Shown: one piece after another, positions 4,369 to 6,642 of the stretch
Position numbering within the stretch: position 1 is the stretch's first letter
How the letters are laid out: each line of letters opens with the position of its first letter
Assembly (NCBI GenBank): GCA_016219765.1
Contig: JACRKM010000168.1
Location: 1 to 6,642 of the forward strand
DNA length: 6,642 bases
Direction of reading: 5' to 3'
From: Candidatus Woesearchaeota archaeon
GTDB taxonomy: Archaea; Nanobdellota; Nanobdellia; Woesearchaeales; UBA11576
Position numbers and translations under genes: made by a program
Notes under the pieces: generated by a model
Databases searched by the model: none
What the model was told of the DNA's origin: nothing
The model's input: the letters and a program-made list of their open reading frames with translations, nothing else

Positions 4369-5421
4369 TTATTGAACCGTGTAGATCTTGCGAACTGGAA
4401 ATGATATCTCGATCTTCTCCCGGTCATAGCGTTCTTTGAGTGCTTTGATAAACTCGTGCTGGACGTGGAGTTTGTCTTCCCAGTGTTGGACGCGAAGTCT
4501 CACAGAGAAAAGAATGTTCGATTCGCCGAATGTGTGAAACTGCACTGCAGGGTCATAGTTTTTGACTGTTCCTTTGACCGTTGTCTGGATTTTTTTTGCT
4601 ACATCTAGTGTTATTTTTTCAACTTTTTTGAGATCTGAATTGTACGCAACGCCGCATTCGATTCTGACGATCACGTTCTCTTCAGGAAGGGACAGGTTTG
4701 TGATCACGCTTTCTGCAAGCTTTCCGTTCGGAATGATGACGATGGTGTTAGAGAGCGTCCGGATCCTTGTCGCGCGCCAGCCGATATCTTCAACATATCC
4801 GGACATTTTCGATTCTGTCTCTATGAAATCGCCGACATTGACTGGTTTGTCTGAGATGAGATGCAGCCCTGCAAAAAAATTCATTAATGTGTTCTGCAGC
4901 GCCAGGCCCACAGCCAGCCCGCCAAGACCAAGAGTAGTAATGAGCGGAGTGACATTGATCTCGAAATGACTTAAGATCGTTAGAAATGCTAAGATGTAGA
5001 TGACGACCGTGACGACCTTGTTGAGCACTTGCGGCGTTTTTTCGAATTGTTTTTTTACTTTTAGCCAGCGGCCTATAAAGACGGCGAGTATTTTTGACAC
5101 GACGTATGTTGTGATGAGTACGATGCCTACAAAGAAGATTTGGTCAAGAATCACATAGTAGTCCTGCAGCGCGTTTAATGTTTGCAACGCCAAGTAGACG
5201 CCTGTAAATATTACAAAGAAGTAGAATGGTTTTGTAACGATTTCAAGGATAATGTCATCGATATCGCTTTTTGTTTTATGCGTCAGGTGCTTGACGTACG
5301 TACGCAGTATGAAATGCACGAGGCTGCCGGCGATAAACGAACCTGCGAGGAGGACCAGTGCGCGCAGATACTCATTTGGCAACAATGTCATTATCTGCGC
5401 TAGTATATCTTGTGGCACCAT
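4369..5421 (-). CDS. MscS-family mechanosensitive ion channel
   Basis: A 350-residue small-conductance mechanosensitive channel of the cell membrane, which opens on membrane tension to release solutes during osmotic downshock. Hydrophobic helices lie near residues 18-40, 64-82, 94-118 and 136-151, followed by the pore helix at about 157-189 with the Gly/Ala-rich stretch GLGGLAVGLALQNTLMNFFAG that defines the family. The beta domain follows (192-245: PVNVGDFIE, GYVEDIGWRATRIRT, IPNGKLAESVITNLS), then the C-terminal alpha/beta vestibule to ISFPVRKIY. Length and helix number are typical of mid-sized archaeal and bacterial members. The ATG has a TATA box 26 bases upstream, so the gene has its own leaderless promoter although the lipoprotein gene ends only 40 bases before it. 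It is convergent with the basic-tail protein. Confidence 0.97.
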   Translation of the reverse strand: MVPQDILAQIMTLLPNEYLRALVLLAGSFIAGSLVHFILRTYVKHLTHKTKSDIDDIILEIVTKPFYFFVIFTGVYLALQTLNALQDYYVILDQIFFVGIVLITTYVVSKILAVFIGRWLKVKKQFEKTPQVLNKVVTVVIYILAFLTILSHFEINVTPLITTLGLGGLAVGLALQNTLMNFFAGLHLISDKPVNVGDFIETESKMSGYVEDIGWRATRIRTLSNTIVIIPNGKLAESVITNLSLPEENVIVRIECGVAYNSDLKKVEKITLDVAKKIQTTVKGTVKNYDPAVQFHTFGESNILFSVRLRVQHWEDKLHVQHEFIKALKERYDREKIEISFPVRKIYTVQ

Positions 5422-5443
5422 GAGGTTATTTCGGTTAATTCAG

Positions 5444-5450
5444 TATAAAA
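5444..5450 (-). promoter_or_regulatory. TATA box of the mechanosensitive channel gene
   Basis: TTTTATA (minus strand) is centred about 26 bases before the ATG at 5421 and lies wholly inside the 40-base gap after the lipoprotein stop codon. No ribosome binding site is seen before the ATG, which fits a leaderless mRNA. Confidence 0.7.
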
Positions 5451-5461
5451 ACCTTGTGCTC

Positions 5462-6523
5462 TTATGATGCGATCCATGCTTCCCAGGCAGGCCGTGCCGT
5501 CCCATCAGAGGAGAATAATCCCATAGTATCAAATGGTTTAATGGTTTTCTGATCGTATAGGAAACTCCAGATAACGAGTTCCTTATTTATGCCGGAAGTA
5601 AGATCAAAGAACGTCTTCACGAATTCCTTTTGTTTTTCATCACTGCTATCCCACCCTTCGGCAATCGGTTTCGCGTGCCAACCGAGTTCTGTGAATGCAA
5701 TGGGTTTGCTTGTATATTTTTTTATTTCGGTGTAATAGTCTGTGGGAATGTCAGATGGATTTTTGTAAACGAGACCAGGATAGGAAGTGAATGCCGCGAT
5801 GTCTGTTTTTGGGAATCGATCAATTAAGCTCCAGGTTGCTGCTGTAGGATCATTCTTTCCGCCAAACAGCCCTCCATTCATTCCTTTCATTTTTTCCAAC
5901 TGGAAGACGGTGAATACTTTTGTATTTGGCGACGCCTCCTTTACCGCAGTAGAGACTTCATCATAGAACTCAACAAATGCATCGAACTCATTAGGAGATT
6001 TTTCGTTGAGAATGTTCACTTCGATGCCGAAACCAAAGTATTTTGGTTTATGCGCTTTGGCGAATGCGATGGCGCTCTCTTTGTACTTCTGTTTGGTTTC
6101 TGCATCAAGCGGCCGCAAAAGTTTTCCTGAAGACTGTGTAAAGAATTGCGTGATGATGACGGGTGTGTAATCGTAGCGTGACGCGAGTTCCATAACAACG
6201 CGCGGGCCACCTTTTTCTCCAGAAAGTTCGTTCCAGTCACCCGACCAGGTAACCATTTCTCCGGCTTGCTTTGCTTTGACAAAAAAATCAATGAAATCCT
6301 GCTGCTCAAAACTCTTCGGAGAAAGACTGACTCCTTTAAGCGTGTGCTGTGCCGCGTTTGAAGCGGAACCAGCTTTCGATGGCTCGGGTGGTGCTGTTGC
6401 GGCTTGTTGCATCTGCTGCTTTTGAGTTGCGCAACCCGCAATGAGAACAATAATGATGAACGTGCATGCGAGCAGTGATAGAACCGTATTTCGGCGTGTA
6501 ATAAACGCGCGTCGGTGATTCAT
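5462..6523 (-). CDS. Lipoprotein with a glycoside hydrolase clan A-like TIM barrel
   Basis: A surface-anchored protein of 353 residues from the ATG at 6523; a GTG at 6538 would add five. The ATG is preferred because a TATA box is centred 27 bases upstream. Numbering from the GTG, the signal peptide runs to a lipobox LIAG-C36, the cysteine that would carry the lipid anchor. A Gln/Ala/Pro-rich linker (about 38-65) leads to the domain at about 66-358. Barrel-like strands include KGVSLSP, GEMVTWSGDW, YTPVIITQFF, YFGFGIEVN, TKVFTVFQ, DIAAFTSYP, PIAFTELGW and ELVIWSFLYD. Glu173 (GIEVN) on the fourth-strand position and Glu284 (TELGW) near the seventh fit the acid/base and nucleophile of clan A hydrolases, so beta-glycan cleavage is plausible. 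The usual Asn-Glu pair is replaced by Ile-Glu, so the exact family and activity are uncertain. Confidence 0.8.
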   Translation of the reverse strand: MNHRRAFITRRNTVLSLLACTFIIIVLIAGCATQKQQMQQAATAPPEPSKAGSASNAAQHTLKGVSLSPKSFEQQDFIDFFVKAKQAGEMVTWSGDWNELSGEKGGPRVVMELASRYDYTPVIITQFFTQSSGKLLRPLDAETKQKYKESAIAFAKAHKPKYFGFGIEVNILNEKSPNEFDAFVEFYDEVSTAVKEASPNTKVFTVFQLEKMKGMNGGLFGGKNDPTAATWSLIDRFPKTDIAAFTSYPGLVYKNPSDIPTDYYTEIKKYTSKPIAFTELGWHAKPIAEGWDSSDEKQKEFVKTFFDLTSGINKELVIWSFLYDQKTIKPFDTMGLFSSDGTARPAWEAWIAS

Positions 6524-6544
6524 GCTGCGCGAAAGCACATGAAA

Positions 6545-6554
6545 CTATATTAAA
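6545..6554 (-). promoter_or_regulatory. TATA box of the lipoprotein gene
   Basis: TTTAATATAG (minus strand) is centred about 27 bases before the ATG at 6523. This is the same spacing as for the kinase and channel genes, and it favours that ATG over the GTG at 6538, which would lie only about 12 bases from the box. Confidence 0.65.
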
Positions 6555-6571
6555 CTGTTGTTTGTCTGTAC

Positions 6572-6605
6572 GTGGAAAGCTTCGTCGGTAAGCGAACTTC
6601 TCCAC
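6572..6605. repeat. Imperfect inverted repeat upstream of the lipoprotein promoter
   Basis: GTGGA-AAG-C-TTCG (6572-6584) faces CGAA-CTT-C-TCCAC (6593-6605): 12 base pairs, one unpaired C on each side, and an 8-base loop. It begins 18 bases upstream of the TATA box. It could be an operator or the terminator of a gene beyond the right edge. Confidence 0.4.
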
Positions 6606-6642
6606 ATATGTACGACCAGCACCGCTCAGACGCGCTACGCGC

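Noticed and set aside
6336..6605. Minus-strand reading frame overlapping the lipoprotein start
   Set aside because: It is a shadow of the lipoprotein gene in another frame, crosses its promoter and hairpin, and shows no domain.
6608..6642. Start of a plus-strand gene (ATG TAC GAC CAG...) running off the right edge
   Set aside because: Only 11 codons are visible, with no TATA box or ribosome binding site upstream, so it cannot be supported.

Overview
The window looks archaeal, probably from a small-genome DPANN-type lineage such as Woesearchaeota; the lineage is inference. Three minus-strand genes have an A/T-rich TATA-type box centred about 26-27 bases upstream of the start codon, which is the spacing expected for leaderless archaeal transcripts. 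The recombinase is XerA-like, and the remaining proteins (VIT/CCC1 transporter, MscS channel, lipobox-bearing barrel protein, single-pass envelope protein) fit an archaeal envelope and ion-homeostasis region.

Left part (1-1113): a long non-coding stretch made of structured repeats. A 20-base motif, TTGAANNTAATYGCTGTTAR, occurs three times (104-123, 261-280, 439-458). Copies 2 and 3 are each preceded by a hairpin that starts directly after CGAAGAG; the two hairpins have unrelated sequences but both pair perfectly at their base. A fourth hairpin is much larger: its two 39-base arms (512-550 and 1061-1099) enclose a complete P-loop kinase gene on the minus strand. This kinase cassette is the most unusual part of the window.

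Middle part (1114-2347): a tyrosine recombinase is transcribed rightward, divergently from the kinase cassette. Just after it is a frameshifted and truncated remnant of a PIN-domain (VapC-type) gene. A recombinase next to an array of hairpin-bounded units, one with a gene as cargo, recalls an integron. However, the recombinase lacks the integron-integrase insertion and the repeats are not canonical attC sites, so this remains a hypothesis.

Right part (2348-6642): ordinary-looking chromosomal genes. A VIT/CCC1 iron-manganese transporter (minus) is divergent from a secreted, membrane-anchored protein with a very basic cytoplasmic tail (plus). The latter converges on an MscS-type mechanosensitive channel (minus). 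Upstream of the channel is a lipoprotein with a glycoside-hydrolase clan A-like barrel (minus). The channel has its own promoter in the 40-base gap, so the last two genes need not be one operon. No tRNA, rRNA or CRISPR array was found.
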